Assembly: GCA_030247855.1 (NCBI GenBank)
Contig: JAPDRN010000154.1
Coordinates: 1-64,000 of the forward strand
Length of the DNA: 64,000 nucleotides
Source: Knufia peltigerae
Taxonomy: Eukaryota > Ascomycota > Eurotiomycetes > Chaetothyriales > Trichomeriaceae
Reading direction: 5' to 3'
Shown here: positions 19,623-30,498 of the stretch, piece by piece
Layout: each line of letters begins with the position of its first letter
How positions within the stretch are numbered: position 1 is the stretch's first letter
Position numbers and translations under genes: made by a program
The notes under the pieces: model-generated
Seen by the model: only the letters and a program-made list of their open reading frames with translations
The model's database searches: none
What the model was told of the DNA's origin: nothing

Positions 19623-20431
19623 ATGGACGATCCTGCGCTCGCGTCGCTGTCGCTGACACATGTTCGATATGTACGGCTCTCGAGAAGATTCCTTGAAAGG
19701 TGGCACTAACGAATATAGAACCCCAATGATCCTATATCGTATGCTTCGGCATGGCTGGCGCTCGTTCCCCAGGGACTCTGCGTCGTTTATGTGTCCCTCA
19801 TATGGGCGTCCCGTGAGGTGGAAATCTTTCTAATGTTTGCTGGACAAATGGCTTGCGAGGGTCTCAATTTTGGCTTGAAGAGGCTTATTCGAGAAGAACG
19901 TCCTCAACGTATGCGGCTCTTTGCTACTGCCACTGCTCCATCTCCGGCTTCTAATGATTTACAGAAATGCACGGCAAAGGTTACGGCATGCCATCATCGC
20001 ATGCTCAATTTGTGACGTTCTTCTCGCTGTCACTTTCCTTGTGGTTGCTCTTCCGACATGTGCCCACCTCAAGCACAAGCTACTCACCATCCACGTTCTC
20101 CGAGAGAATTTTCTTGTCTCTGCTGGCGTGTGTTGGTGCCAGTGCTGTGGCTGCAAGTCGTGTATATCTCAACTATCACACTCCGAAGCAAGTCTTAGTG
20201 GGTGTAGCCGCCGGCGCCATCTTCGCTGTTTTTTGGTTCGTTTTTACGACTTATCTGAGAAGATTCGGTTGGATCGATTGGGCATTGGAGACATGGATAT
20301 CGCGTAGATTTCGATTTCGGGATCTAATCACCACCGAGGATATTCAAGACGCCGGCTGGGGTCGTTGGGAAACGCGTCGAAAAGCGAAGCGAACAACCGG
20401 GACAAATGATATGGGCAAAAAGAGCAGATGA
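19623..20431 (+). CDS. CAX4: Dolichyl-diphosphatase (PAP2 superfamily)
   Basis: Three exons (19623-19670, 19719-19908, 19965-20431) give 234 aa, the usual length for Cax4/DOLPP1. The enzyme removes one phosphate from dolichyl diphosphate on the ER lumenal face, recycling the lipid carrier used in N-glycosylation. The PAP2 signature is complete: KRLIREERP (K-x6-RP), GMPSSHAQ (PSGH-like) and ASRVYLNYHTPKQ (SR-x5-H). The second join places the first motif directly before the second, as the family requires. Hydrophobic stretches flank these motifs. The C-terminal ~50 residues are charged and basic. The start MDDPALASLSLTHVRY resembles the DxxLASLSLTHV start typical of fungal members. Confidence 0.95.
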
Positions 20432-21428
20432 GATTGCGTCCAAAGGGATTATTGATTCCTCCCCTTGTAGACTACTAGCGGTCTTTGAATCTGTCAGTCA
20501 CATACACTCACTTGGTAGACAGTAGAGAGCGTGGGCTTCATGACCGGGACAAAGAGATTGATGTCATTTCGATCAAGTACTGTAGGAGTACAGCCTTGCA
20601 ACCCAACGAAAAGCCCTCGAATGGACCCCTGGCGCCCCCTGAGAAGGTGAAGTGTACTCGTGCTGAACTAGAACCTGTCGAGTCACTGTCACACTCCTGG
20701 ACCGAATGCTTGTGCACACGTGTCTGCACTCATTCCACGGTACAGGGAACGAGTGCGTGATAGTACATTCCAAAGGCTTCTTGGTCGTGGGAGTGATCAG
20801 CCGGCACCAAACCAGGATTTTTATGCGTAGTATGTATTATATACCTGTCAGAATCAGGGCAGAACAGCTGGCTTTATCAAGCTTTTTGGCAATTGATTTG
20901 TGGCTGACCTGAACCCTGGCAACATATGTAAAAGGACAAGTCGTCGTACTCGGACGTATGTGCACGCGAGCCTTGGTTTGAAAATATATTTGTCTGACGT
21001 GAAAGAATATGAACGAGTCAGGCTCAGATTGTATGTAGATACGAGGAAAATCGCTTTGTCAGACACATCCTCGGACTTCGAAACATATACGTTCCGAGCG
21101 CAGTGCATAACTCCAGACTCTTTTGGTTCTAAAATTACTTCCCTTTCCCGGCGCATCCGGGCCTTGTCACTCTCCTTGAAAGGGACGCAATCATGCATTC
21201 ATCAGTCAGATTGTCTCGCCTGATTGATACGCTGCAAATGGTTCGTGGTCGTTACTGCTGATGCTAATGCTTTGTCACGCCAATCGAGCCTTTTCCCTGT
21301 CCTCCTCACCTGTTCTCTTGCCTTTCGTCTTTCCTTTCCTTTGTATCAATCAATCCGCCTATCTAATCTCATCACGAACCACTTCTGTACGAACAAAATT
21401 CAATTGACCAGTGAACCACAACGACACG
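20432..21428. other. Intergenic region, CAX4 / His-rich membrane protein
   Basis: About 1 kb with no supported gene. The right end (21290-21428) is pyrimidine-rich, as in fungal promoters and 5' UTRs. Confidence 0.45.
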
Positions 21429-22598
21429 ATGTATCTCGCGCCTGCGCTGGTCGCCGGTGCCCTGGCCTCGAGGGCATCCGCCTTCCTGTTGCCCCTCGAA
21501 GTCACCAAAGCTGCCGCACGACCCGCCTTCGAGGTGAAGCCTCCTCCATCCGTGGTTATGGTCGGTGGCTCTGTTGATCTTGATTGCCACGACTGCCCGT
21601 TCGTCGATCCAGAGAACCCATCCGTGGTGCAGGTGGGCGTCGAAAGTAAAATTGTAAGCACGTGCGTGGCATGCGGTCTGCTCAAATACTGACTTTATCG
21701 TGTCAAGCAACTGGAATTCACGATCGACTCCGAAGACCGTCTGAACATCAATGATTTCCCAGTCTACCCTCACGAATCCGACGCATCCAACTCCTCCCCC
21801 GTCTTTGTGACGACTCGTCAGATAAGGGCCGAAGATGGTCAAGAGTCGGATCCCGTCCAGTTGGACTTTGCTTTGGAGGCTCTGGAGCCCATTAGATCCA
21901 TTCACAGCCCTGATGCTACTCTTCAACCCCTACGATTCACTGTGCTTGGTCTCCAAGGTCGTCCGGTGAAAGTCGATACTATTGTTGTCGATCTCCTTCA
22001 AACACCCGATCAGGCTGTGATTGCCAGATTCTCTCAAATTCCCTTCGAATTGACCCCTGGAGCTAAGACTTGCGATACCTCCTCACAGTGGTCGCTCTGC
22101 CGTGTGAGGGCCATTGTTACCGCTCGTCTGCAGTCCATCATGGCAGCCGCTAGAGCGCGTGCCCACGGAGCCCACGGCTGGATCAAGAACGGAAAGGGTT
22201 GTCATGGCAGAAAGTTTGGTGGTATGGGTAGACACCACGGCCATCACCGCCATGGCCATCATATGGGTGGCTGGAGTCGTCACCACCGCTTCCATCGATT
22301 TGGCCACATCCTGCACCAAACAATTCGCTTCTTTGTCATCCCCGCACTCTTGGGTATCATTGGAGGCTTGATGGCTAGCGCTGTTGGTATGCTTGTTGGT
22401 CAGATGATCTCATATCTTTGGATTCGTTTCCATCGACGTGGTCAGAGAGGAAACGCCAGCGCCCGTACGGTTGAGGTTGCGATTGAGGAGGACGAGAAGG
22501 GGGCGTTAATGACTGAAGACATTCCACCTCCACCCAAATACCAGGATTTGGAAGCCTGTGCCGAAGAAGTCGAGGAAGTGACCGACGAGAAACACTGA
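21429..22598 (+). CDS. Secretory-pathway membrane protein with Cys pair and His-rich segment, function unknown
   Basis: Two exons (21429-21653, 21708-22598), 54-nt intron, 371 aa. Residues 1-20 form a signal peptide (YLAPALVAGALASRASA). The lumenal part holds CHDCPF near residue 53, then a predicted beta-rich region, and two more Cys (KTCDT and SLCRV) that may form disulphides. At about 236-280 lies a strikingly His-rich stretch containing RHHGHHRHGHHMGG and SRHHRFHRFGH. It is followed by one membrane segment with glycine zipper-like spacing (about 285-312). The short tail is acidic and contains PPPPKYQ, a PPxY motif that could bind a Nedd4/Rsp5 WW domain. I know of similar uncharacterised fungal proteins but no function. 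Metal binding by the His cluster is inference. Confidence 0.82.
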
Positions 22599-23197
22599 AC
22601 GAATCGTCTCGGAAGGGCAAACGCGTTATTGTGACCAAAGAAATACAACTCTACTGGGCAGCCAAGTACTGGACTACAAGGATTATGAGATACCCAAGCA
22701 TTGCAGGTGTTTAATTGAGGAAGACTCGTGAAATGAAGTGCAGACGCGACCTGATTGTATGGACATCAGAAGGAGGACTGGTTACGTGGAGTTATCACCG
22801 GTGACCAGGGTTACGGTATATTTGACTCGGTATAACTAGCCAATGCGGCGACGTTGCGTTGAAGTAGCAATTAAGAACACATAGGGACAAAGTGGCGTGT
22901 GCTCGAAGAGGAAGCTTTGAGTGGTTCTATCGAAGGGTATGTAGGCTTTTAATTCACTTGGTGAACCTTGACAGTAGAATTGACACTATGAATATCATGA
23001 AAAGGTTGCGGAGTAAATGTTTTGATTCTCTCTAACGACACTGAGAACACAATCTGCAGTGCCGATGATTTTGACTGCCTCTAGGTACTATACCTTGAAT
23101 TTTTCGAGTCCAACTTTTGTTTACATTCCATCTATTTGGGCCTGTCACACCACGTTTCCCATCCGGCTTTTGTTTGTGTTGTGTGTGCCGCGTCTGC
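22599..23197. other. Convergent intergenic region, His-rich protein / coiled-coil orphan
   Basis: 600 bp between two converging 3' ends. I see nothing else in it. Confidence 0.4.
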
Positions 23198-26100
23198 TCA
23201 AAAACCCTCGTCCCATTTCATCATCATGACTGTAAGGTCAAAAGTGACAATGTCGATGAATCGTCGGATCGGTGGAACGAAATCCAGGTGTTGTGGACCC
23301 GAGAACGCAAAGGTTCGATCGATTTCGGTTTGTTTGTGTTTTGCTTTGATACCTCTTGCTTGTTCTCGTTCTCGATCTCGATCTCGATCTCGATCTCCTC
23401 CTTGTTGTTCTTCTTCTTCATCCAGAGTCATCGAGGTTGCTGATCTTGAACTCTCAACGACCTGAGATGGTTCGGACGGTGCGGACGTTACGGACAAGAA
23501 GAGAGTCGAAACCGACTTTCCTGTCGTTTCGTCCCCGCCGGCAAAATGAGACGGTGTCAGAAACTCTTCCGACGACTCGGAGACAGGAACGAATTCCTCG
23601 TCGAATGGCGTCCATGGGGATCCTCCCTTGATAGTCTCACGCTCATTTTCACTCACACGTCCAGGGACAGACAAGGTCACTGACTCGAATGATGTCAATG
23701 TTTCTCTTCCTCCAAAAACTTTGTCGATCGTGGATAAAGGCATCGTAAACACGGGTGACGTCGAGGGGGACGCAGGGTGGTGTCGACCACCACACGTCAC
23801 CATGGAGGCTGTCAAAGTCCGGACAGAAGCAAGGATCCACGTCAGGCTCCCCATGAAGACAGCAGGGAGAGCCACCACAAACGGTGCAATGTACGCGAAC
23901 ACGATAAAGGCGACGCCTATCGAGATGTAAACCAGGAAGGAGGCGAGTAGGAAATATGTCGGTCCTCTATCCCGGATGGACTCTGACCGATGACCGTCCG
24001 CAGTCGACAGAGGGGTGGTAGAATGAGACGCCGATTTGTTGTTTTGCGGCGATGACAAGTCTCTCGCAGTACCCGAAAGAGTAGCGCGCGGATGAAGTGG
24101 CGAAGGCAACAGACTTTCGTGATCATCACTCTGGGAAGACGAGACGGCTTCGGCTTCTGCATCCAAGATATTGTGATTGCTGCAGTACTGTATCGGAGAC
24201 TCGGAGATGAATCGATATACATGGACATCGTCGAGTACTGTCGGTGGTCGTCCATCCACCACCATGCCGAGTTCCGAATCTGTAGAGCTATCGACGAATC
24301 CTTCCCTTGAACGATTCCCACTCATGGCTCCTCCAGTGAGATGAGAGCGGTCTTGGTCACCTGCTGTCACTTCCCGCGTGGACCGTCCTATGCTAGATGG
24401 CGTACTCTCATCGTCCAAATGTAATTCGAAAGCTTCTGATCGAAAATAAATATCTGAAAGTCCGAGAGAGGCTACTCCAGGTTCGAACAACACTTCTAGT
24501 GCTTGGGATGGAGCATTCTCAAACCTGTCGATGAAGTAGTCCAAGTTCGTCTTCACTCTTGAGAAGAGAGGATGGTAGACTTTGTCCTCCCACGGCCACC
24601 CCCCAACCTGAGTGATCTGAGGGTTGCGTCCTGGATTAGGATTGAGCTTTTTATTCCGGTACGCCCTCAACTCGTCCGGGGACATTTTGTCCAAGCCAGA
24701 GTGGGAAGATGCACTAGCCAGAGATGGGGTCGGTGGCAGCTCATCGGTGCGGGTGTCATTAGTTCGATATTGGACAACTTCTTCAGTGTCATGAGGAGCG
24801 TCTGTCGAGTCAGAGTATAGAATGTTTAATGATTTGCTGCTATGTGTGTCCCTTCTTAGAGGTGTATTATCCACGATTGTTCCAGGTATCAAGGTTTCCT
24901 CATCCACAGCGTCAGCGCCATTCACAGATTGAATTGGCTTGAAGTCGTTTCTGGGCGTATCGATAAGTGGTGACGGCGACGGCGATTGATGAACAGCTCC
25001 ATCCCATGAATAAGGTCGGCGATGTCTGAGTTCCGCTGGTGAGGCATTTCCTCGTCGGAGTGGAAGAGTCTGATACTGGGCGGTTACAAGTTTCTCATTT
25101 TTGGTTGCTCCGGGTTCACAAGCAACTACATGCTGCTGCTCACCATGAGTCCCATCATCAGCAATATTATCGAATGTAGTTTCCTGAGTCGCTACTAACT
25201 CGACCAGCGCTTTTGAATTCTTTTGGGAAGAGGAACTTGCCTCCACATCACCATTGCCCAACTCTCCGGCTTTGCGAGAGAGTCTGAGTGGTTGGATTTC
25301 AATGGAGCTGACCGGTGATGCTTGTGGTGAGCTACTGAATCGCTTCTTCAGGCCGGGACTTTGAGGCAACTCAACAGCACTGCTGGTGGCTTGATGGGTC
25401 ACTCCAAGGGCGGTGTCGGTCAGGGCCCTCATTAATACCCCCAGGTCAGTGTCCATAGGTGAAGAGACGACAGAGCTAGACGGGCTAGTGATACTGGGAT
25501 GAATTTGGGAATGGCTTGTTCCTTCTGTCTGTGGCAGTAGAGGTTGCTGGGAGTCTATGACATCTTCAGTAGGACTTAGGCTGCCTTGTGCACTAGAAGA
25601 AGCGGCTACAATGGCATCACTGAAGCCACCCTTGACAGCTGAAGGTGCTACAGCCACATTGACACGACTTGAGTCAGAAAGATGTTCAGGCTGTGGTGAG
25701 TCTGAATTGGACTCGTCCTCTTCGGCGGCAGCCAACAGGGTAGGTGAGCGCACTTCTGACTGACCGTGGTACTGCCGACTTAGCTGCACGGTAGGACTTA
25801 GAGGTGATAACGGCATATAAGTACGAGTGCCTCTCGCGGTTTGGGTCTTCGAAATAGGTATCAGTATTCGAGTAGGAGGCCTGCTCAGAGATGCTCCGAT
25901 GATGTCGGTTGTACTCAAAGGTTGCTGAAGTTTCTCTACAGGAACCGTTCTATCATCTCCGAGAAAACTTGTCCATGTACGCGTCGCTCGTTCGTGCTTG
26001 TAGAAGTGACATTGCTGACGGCAGGGATCACAGTCATGTACCGATCGTGTTCGAGCTGTCTGAGTAAGAGGAGGTAGCGGCAGAGCTGATCTGGATTGCT

Positions 26101-27484
26101 GGTGTTTGAGAACTGGAAAACTCATCTGACTGATCATGCTCTGACGATTCGACGAGAACGCTCCTGATGTTGTCGAAATAACATCACCCAGGCTGTGAAA
26201 ATGCGCAGGGGATGGTAGGAATGAAGGTGGTCGCCTCCTCGCTCGAGTCCCGTTGAGAAGTGTAAGCAGATGTCGAGAATGAAATTGTGTCAACTTTGGA
26301 AACAATCGAGATTGTTGATCTCGTTCCTTTTTGATCCAGGTCATGATCTTGTCTGCCTCAGCTTCGACACGGCCAAGTCTGCTCAAGGGAACCTTTGGTG
26401 GGCTCTCCACCTGATTGAATGTCTGCAGCTCCCTCTCAGACTTCTCGAGCTGGCCTCTCAATCTCCATATTTCGTGTGAAGAACTTTTCAGCTCAACATC
26501 GAGCTTGCTATTCTCCTGTTTCATCTTCCGGATTGCCTCCGACATTCGTAGGACTGACTCCTTGGAGCGGTCTCTCTCAGTTCTCGCCTCCTCGGCAGCT
26601 TCCTCAGCGAGATTCAGGTCTTGTTCCTGAACCAAAGAGCTTTGCAGATGCTTATGACGAACGGCCGTCAACTCGGACAGTTCGTTACCCAATCGCTCCT
26701 TCTCTATCCGAAGGTTTACATTCTCTTCCGCCACCTGATCTCGTTCATGTTTCACCTCCAAAAACTGCCGAAGCAACTTTCTCAAGTCTGCACTTGCCCT
26801 CGTCGTATTTGTCTCATCTGAAAGTCGCTGCTCCAATTGTGTCGGCATGGCTCGTCCTGCAGATCCCGCCTCCTGGTCAATCTCTACAAACTCCTGAGTC
26901 CGAGTTTCTTGTGGCGGAGTTGAGTCGGCTTGTTGAATATGTTCATCCAGAGGCGAATCGTTGCCGGTCCACGTGGGCAGCCATTCTCCTTCGACAGTAT
27001 CCACCTCATGCCCTTCTTCATCATTTGTATAATGTTGGCGATCTGTAGAGGTAGGATTTGCGGATCTTTCTGGTGATTTATTTTTGCTCGTCAGGGAGAC
27101 ACTCTCAGAAACATCATTGGCTGGGTCGTGTGTTTCGGAGCATCCTGCTTCATCTGGAGTCTCGGGATTCGTAGAAGTTGGAAGATCAGCTGACAGGGAT
27201 CGCATGCCTGCGATAGCATCAATGCTGGGGATCAGTACAGGACTTCCTTGCTCGTTAGGCGATATTCGATCCGATCCTAAATCGCTTCCAGCAGTGGTTG
27301 ACACAGGAGAGGTCACATTCCGCCCCCGCCTCCCAGCTGCTACGGGACGGCGAATTCTCCGTGGTGAAACAATTGGCGACGCTCCGAGACTGGACAGTGA
27401 GCTGCATTCATCCTCGCTCCTTTTGTCGTCAGCCCTCGAGTCCCGGCCAGTAGAACCGGTAGTTCCCCGAGGCAACGGATCCAT
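23198..27484 (-). CDS. 1428-aa coiled-coil and two-TM protein, function unknown
   Basis: One very long uninterrupted frame. Residues 1-230 are disordered and Ser/Pro-rich. About 230-360 is a strong coiled coil (heptad-like, rich in Glu, Lys, Leu, Arg). A long Ser/Thr/Pro-rich central region follows. A more ordered segment before the membrane part contains GGWPWEDKVYHPLF and TNLDYFIDRFENAPSQALE, which look conserved. Two adjacent hydrophobic segments lie at about 1177-1230 (YFLLASFLVYISIGVAFIVF, then APFVVALPAVFMGSLTWIL). About 200 further residues include the DRDRDRDRE repeat coded by a CTCGAT-type microsatellite. No signal peptide is seen. The layout suggests a membrane-anchored scaffold or tether with a long cytosolic coiled coil. 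I do not recognise the family. A small unrecognised intron near the 3' end cannot be excluded. Confidence 0.82.
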   Translation of the reverse strand: MDPLPRGTTGSTGRDSRADDKRSEDECSSLSSLGASPIVSPRRIRRPVAAGRRGRNVTSPVSTTAGSDLGSDRISPNEQGSPVLIPSIDAIAGMRSLSADLPTSTNPETPDEAGCSETHDPANDVSESVSLTSKNKSPERSANPTSTDRQHYTNDEEGHEVDTVEGEWLPTWTGNDSPLDEHIQQADSTPPQETRTQEFVEIDQEAGSAGRAMPTQLEQRLSDETNTTRASADLRKLLRQFLEVKHERDQVAEENVNLRIEKERLGNELSELTAVRHKHLQSSLVQEQDLNLAEEAAEEARTERDRSKESVLRMSEAIRKMKQENSKLDVELKSSSHEIWRLRGQLEKSERELQTFNQVESPPKVPLSRLGRVEAEADKIMTWIKKERDQQSRLFPKLTQFHSRHLLTLLNGTRARRRPPSFLPSPAHFHSLGDVISTTSGAFSSNRQSMISQMSFPVLKHQQSRSALPLPPLTQTARTRSVHDCDPCRQQCHFYKHERATRTWTSFLGDDRTVPVEKLQQPLSTTDIIGASLSRPPTRILIPISKTQTARGTRTYMPLSPLSPTVQLSRQYHGQSEVRSPTLLAAAEEDESNSDSPQPEHLSDSSRVNVAVAPSAVKGGFSDAIVAASSSAQGSLSPTEDVIDSQQPLLPQTEGTSHSQIHPSITSPSSSVVSSPMDTDLGVLMRALTDTALGVTHQATSSAVELPQSPGLKKRFSSSPQASPVSSIEIQPLRLSRKAGELGNGDVEASSSSQKNSKALVELVATQETTFDNIADDGTHGEQQHVVACEPGATKNEKLVTAQYQTLPLRRGNASPAELRHRRPYSWDGAVHQSPSPSPLIDTPRNDFKPIQSVNGADAVDEETLIPGTIVDNTPLRRDTHSSKSLNILYSDSTDAPHDTEEVVQYRTNDTRTDELPPTPSLASASSHSGLDKMSPDELRAYRNKKLNPNPGRNPQITQVGGWPWEDKVYHPLFSRVKTNLDYFIDRFENAPSQALEVLFEPGVASLGLSDIYFRSEAFELHLDDESTPSSIGRSTREVTAGDQDRSHLTGGAMSGNRSREGFVDSSTDSELGMVVDGRPPTVLDDVHVYRFISESPIQYCSNHNILDAEAEAVSSSQSDDHESLLPSPLHPRATLSGTARDLSSPQNNKSASHSTTPLSTADGHRSESIRDRGPTYFLLASFLVYISIGVAFIVFAYIAPFVVALPAVFMGSLTWILASVRTLTASMVTCGGRHHPASPSTSPVFTMPLSTIDKVFGGRETLTSFESVTLSVPGRVSENERETIKGGSPWTPFDEEFVPVSESSEEFLTPSHFAGGDETTGKSVSTLFLSVTSAPSEPSQVVESSRSATSMTLDEEEEQQGGDRDRDRDREREQARGIKAKHKQTEIDRTFAFSGPQHLDFVPPIRRFIDIVTFDLTVMMMKWDEGF
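23371..23397 (+). repeat. (CTCGAT)n coding microsatellite
   Basis: Four perfect CTCGAT hexamers plus CTC lie within the 3' coding part of the 1428-aa gene. On the coding strand they read as alternating Asp-Arg codons. The 6-bp unit keeps the frame when it expands or contracts. Confidence 0.85.
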
Positions 27485-28207
27485 GTCAGGAGGCTCGATT
27501 TAAATCTCGGGGCAGAGTGCAGGGGAGAAGTTCTGTGGTTGATGTGGCTCACGCAGCGAACATGGCGAAGGGCGAGATTGGACGCATGTGTGGTTCGAAA
27601 CTGGTGGTGAATGGCGTTGACAGACATTGGAATCGAGTTCGCAGTATGTCGCTTAGAGCCGTAGTTGAACCCATCCATGCAAGCTTGACAAAGAACCTTC
27701 AGCGATGAGACGAAGTCGAATGCGGCCCATAACGACAAGTCAATGGCATCCGGTTCCGGCAGAATGAATACTGAGGCTGGAACAAAGGGGAGTGAGTGTG
27801 ATTATACACGGACCACATTCAGCATTCCAATGTCTATTGTTCGTATCCCTTTGCGCTCTGTCAAAATCAGCAGTGGCCAATCTGCCATACACCTTTTATC
27901 AGGTCATAATTCTGGAGGTGCGAACAAAAAGTCTTCACCGAGGACTCACTTTGAGCTTCTGACTAGATTCTACTTCACACCTCCATCCAGTACCAAATAT
28001 CGCAGGTAGAAGGAGCAATGTAATTCCACAATCGAGTAATGGCCAACGTATGCTGAAAGCCTTCCTAAACACCCTTCGCTATGCTGATCATCGCTGTTAT
28101 TCGAGACAAAACCAATATTCACGGCATCATTCAGTCCTGCTTATCGAGAAGCAGCTCGGACATCCCAATATTTACGATATTTCCTGTGCACCTTCGTGAT
28201 ATTTTGG
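27485..28207. other. Intergenic region upstream of the coiled-coil orphan
   Basis: It holds the promoter of the minus-strand gene ending at 27484 and the 3' flank of the PPN2-type gene. No coding or repeat signal is seen. Confidence 0.4.
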
Positions 28208-29491
28208 TCAGCGGCCACCTTTACAATCGACTTGAACGATCTTCTGTTTGCCGTTGCCGTTCACCACCAACGCCGTGAGTTTCCCTCCGACCACACAGCC
28301 AGAGTCGAGCCCTTTCGTATATTTTCGCAGCTTCAAGCCCGTCTTAGAATCATGTCCGTAGATGACTGTCATTTGCTTCTCGGCAGGTTTCTTTCTCCCG
28401 AGACTCTTGAGGCGGCTCCAGCCTTGTCGTGTAGGCAACAACTGTTGATGTTTATTCCATAATTTGTACCAAGCTTTTGCATGGCCTCCCTTCTGTTCAT
28501 GTTTCTCTGACGGTACGTGTGTTCGCAGATCCATCGTTCGCATGTTCATGACTGAAAGCGGGTCCTGCTGTTCTAGAGGAACATCCAAGACAAGGCCTCC
28601 ATGGACGGCAACAGTCTCACCGTGGAAAGCCTTCATGGTCCCGATCCGAAGAATGACCGGACACGATGCAAGCCACTCGATCTGGGCCTCATCCAATGAC
28701 AAGGCAAGCTCCTTCAGCGAAGTATCCCTACTCACAGCAGCCTGTGCGGCGAGATCGGAGGGGAAGTGGGAATTCTTCTTAGAGGTCAAAGACGTGGACT
28801 GTAAATCCTCGACCAGCAACAACAGTCGATCATCATGATTTCCGCGAACACAGGAGGCATTGTAACCACGCAAAAGGTCGATGACTCCGCGTGAATCAGG
28901 GCCCTTGGAAACCATGTCTCCCAACGCAATCAGATGGTCGGTGACCGGATTGAAGTGCGTCTTGTTCAGCAAAGCTTCCAAATCATCTCGGCAGCCATGG
29001 ATATCTCCCACGAAAATCAATCTTGTCTTATTTCCAGCTTCAGGGGAACGCCCACGAGGCAATCGTGGGAGGAGAAGGGGATCAAGTGTCTGCACCTGGG
29101 TCATGCCAGGAAAATGAGGCCGTAAATTCAGCCCAAATAATCCCCCCGAGGCTGAAGTCCCGCTCTTGCCCACGGAAGCCAGGAGTATTCTTTCCTCGTC
29201 GACGAATGGCCAAACTTTGATACACAACACGACTGTGATCACGATAGCCACGAATGCCACAGCCAAGAGTCTGCGAAACCTGGGAGCCTTCACAAGGTTG
29301 GTGGTATTGTCCCACAAGTCTTCCAGACAATCCACAAAATCTTCCCCCGGGGTGGCACGGTCGGGAGACATCTCATATCGATGAGGTGACTCATCTCGCC
29401 ACTTATTGGTGCATTGCTCAATTAGAGGTCGGCGGTATCGATGACCAGGTTCCCTGCCCCTGCTGTACAAGGGCTGCTCCAGACTCGACAT
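28208..29491 (-). CDS. PPN2: Calcineurin-like metallophosphoesterase, PPN2-type endopolyphosphatase
   Basis: Single frame, 427 aa. After an N-terminal cytosolic segment of about 70 residues a single membrane anchor follows (RLLAVAFVAIVITVVLCIKV). The rest is a PPP-type phosphoesterase domain with all metal-binding motifs in order: FVGDIHGC (GDxHG), LIALGDMVSKGPDS (GDxVxKGPxS), VRGNHDDRL (GNHD), VAVHGGLV (H-G) and VIYGHDS (GH). This type II signal-anchor layout places the catalytic domain in a lumen. In yeast the corresponding protein, Ppn2, is a vacuolar zinc-dependent endopolyphosphatase, so polyphosphate cutting in the vacuole is the likely role. A Ser/Thr protein phosphatase activity is the main alternative. 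Confidence 0.88.
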   Translation of the reverse strand: MSSLEQPLYSRGREPGHRYRRPLIEQCTNKWRDESPHRYEMSPDRATPGEDFVDCLEDLWDNTTNLVKAPRFRRLLAVAFVAIVITVVLCIKVWPFVDEERILLASVGKSGTSASGGLFGLNLRPHFPGMTQVQTLDPLLLPRLPRGRSPEAGNKTRLIFVGDIHGCRDDLEALLNKTHFNPVTDHLIALGDMVSKGPDSRGVIDLLRGYNASCVRGNHDDRLLLLVEDLQSTSLTSKKNSHFPSDLAAQAAVSRDTSLKELALSLDEAQIEWLASCPVILRIGTMKAFHGETVAVHGGLVLDVPLEQQDPLSVMNMRTMDLRTHVPSEKHEQKGGHAKAWYKLWNKHQQLLPTRQGWSRLKSLGRKKPAEKQMTVIYGHDSKTGLKLRKYTKGLDSGCVVGGKLTALVVNGNGKQKIVQVDCKGGR

Positions 29492-30498
29492 GTTGTATTT
29501 TGACTAGACTGCGCAGGTCTTCAGTCTCTTCGGAAAGGCAAAGGCACCGGATTTCCGCATCGATGGTCGTGAGTCTCTGAGGAGAGATTTGAGGAGGGTA
29601 AGGTAGGATGTCGGCGGTCTGAACGACCACCGTCGATCCAGTCAGCCGGCGTTCAACAACACAATGAGGCGCGCGACTTCGAGGGAAGACTCTCCGTTAA
29701 AGGAGGCAGGTTGCAGAAATGATGAATCCAACATGCCTGACGGCCACATTCAATGCTTCTCTGGAGAACAAACAGTCATACAATCATGATAACACACGCA
29801 GAATGAAGAATGAATCCAAAAAACAGCATGACCAAACGCCAAAGCACGATGAAGTAAGTCGCCGTCCACATGTTCTCGTTTAACGAGGTCCGCTGCGGCT
29901 TAAGCCTCGCAAGCCAAGCAGCCAAGGCGCGGCGCTGACGTTCTGATGGAGGAATAGGAGATGTGGCCCCGATCGGCCTTTATTGGTGGGCCGAAATGAG
30001 GCTCAAGTTGTCCCGCTGTTCCTGCCTTCGTTTGAACTGTTTCTTTTGTTGTTGCTTTTTAACAATTCTACTTGACGACGCAGATGCAGATTTTGTCGAG
30101 TCTTTCACTGCACGTCAATACAATTCTCTCATGTGTCTGTATGACGAGTACCTGACTAGACCTATTGAAGGATGTCCACCTGAGAGAGTCCCAGTTTTGA
30201 GCCATCAATTGCCTAGGTATACTTCGAGACTTTATGATCGAGTTCTGAGTATATGTTCCGTTTCATCGTCCCTTATCCTCATCTTTCAAACAGGTAATCA
30301 CGTTGTAAAATTATTCAAAAAATAGATTTGATTTATTAGTGAGTCTTAAAATTTCAAGATTGACTGGCATGCAACATTGTGGCAAAGCCGTTTGAAGACC
30401 GGCTCAAGAAATGAAAACGCAATTGGCAAAGGCCGTAACGAAGAAGCAAAAATCATTGATGCGAGCTGGGTATCATGTTCGTGGCTGTCATTGATGGT
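29492..30498. other. Intergenic region, PPN2 / GPI protein
   Basis: About 1 kb holding the PPN2 promoter and the 3' flank of the GPI-protein gene. A 120-codon plus-strand frame at 29963-30325 lacks family resemblance and was not called. Confidence 0.4.

Noticed and set aside
29963..30325. 120-codon frame with a Cys-rich start, MAPIGLYWWAEMRLKLSRCS
   Set aside because: Not followed by domain or exon continuity; looks like random intergenic sequence.
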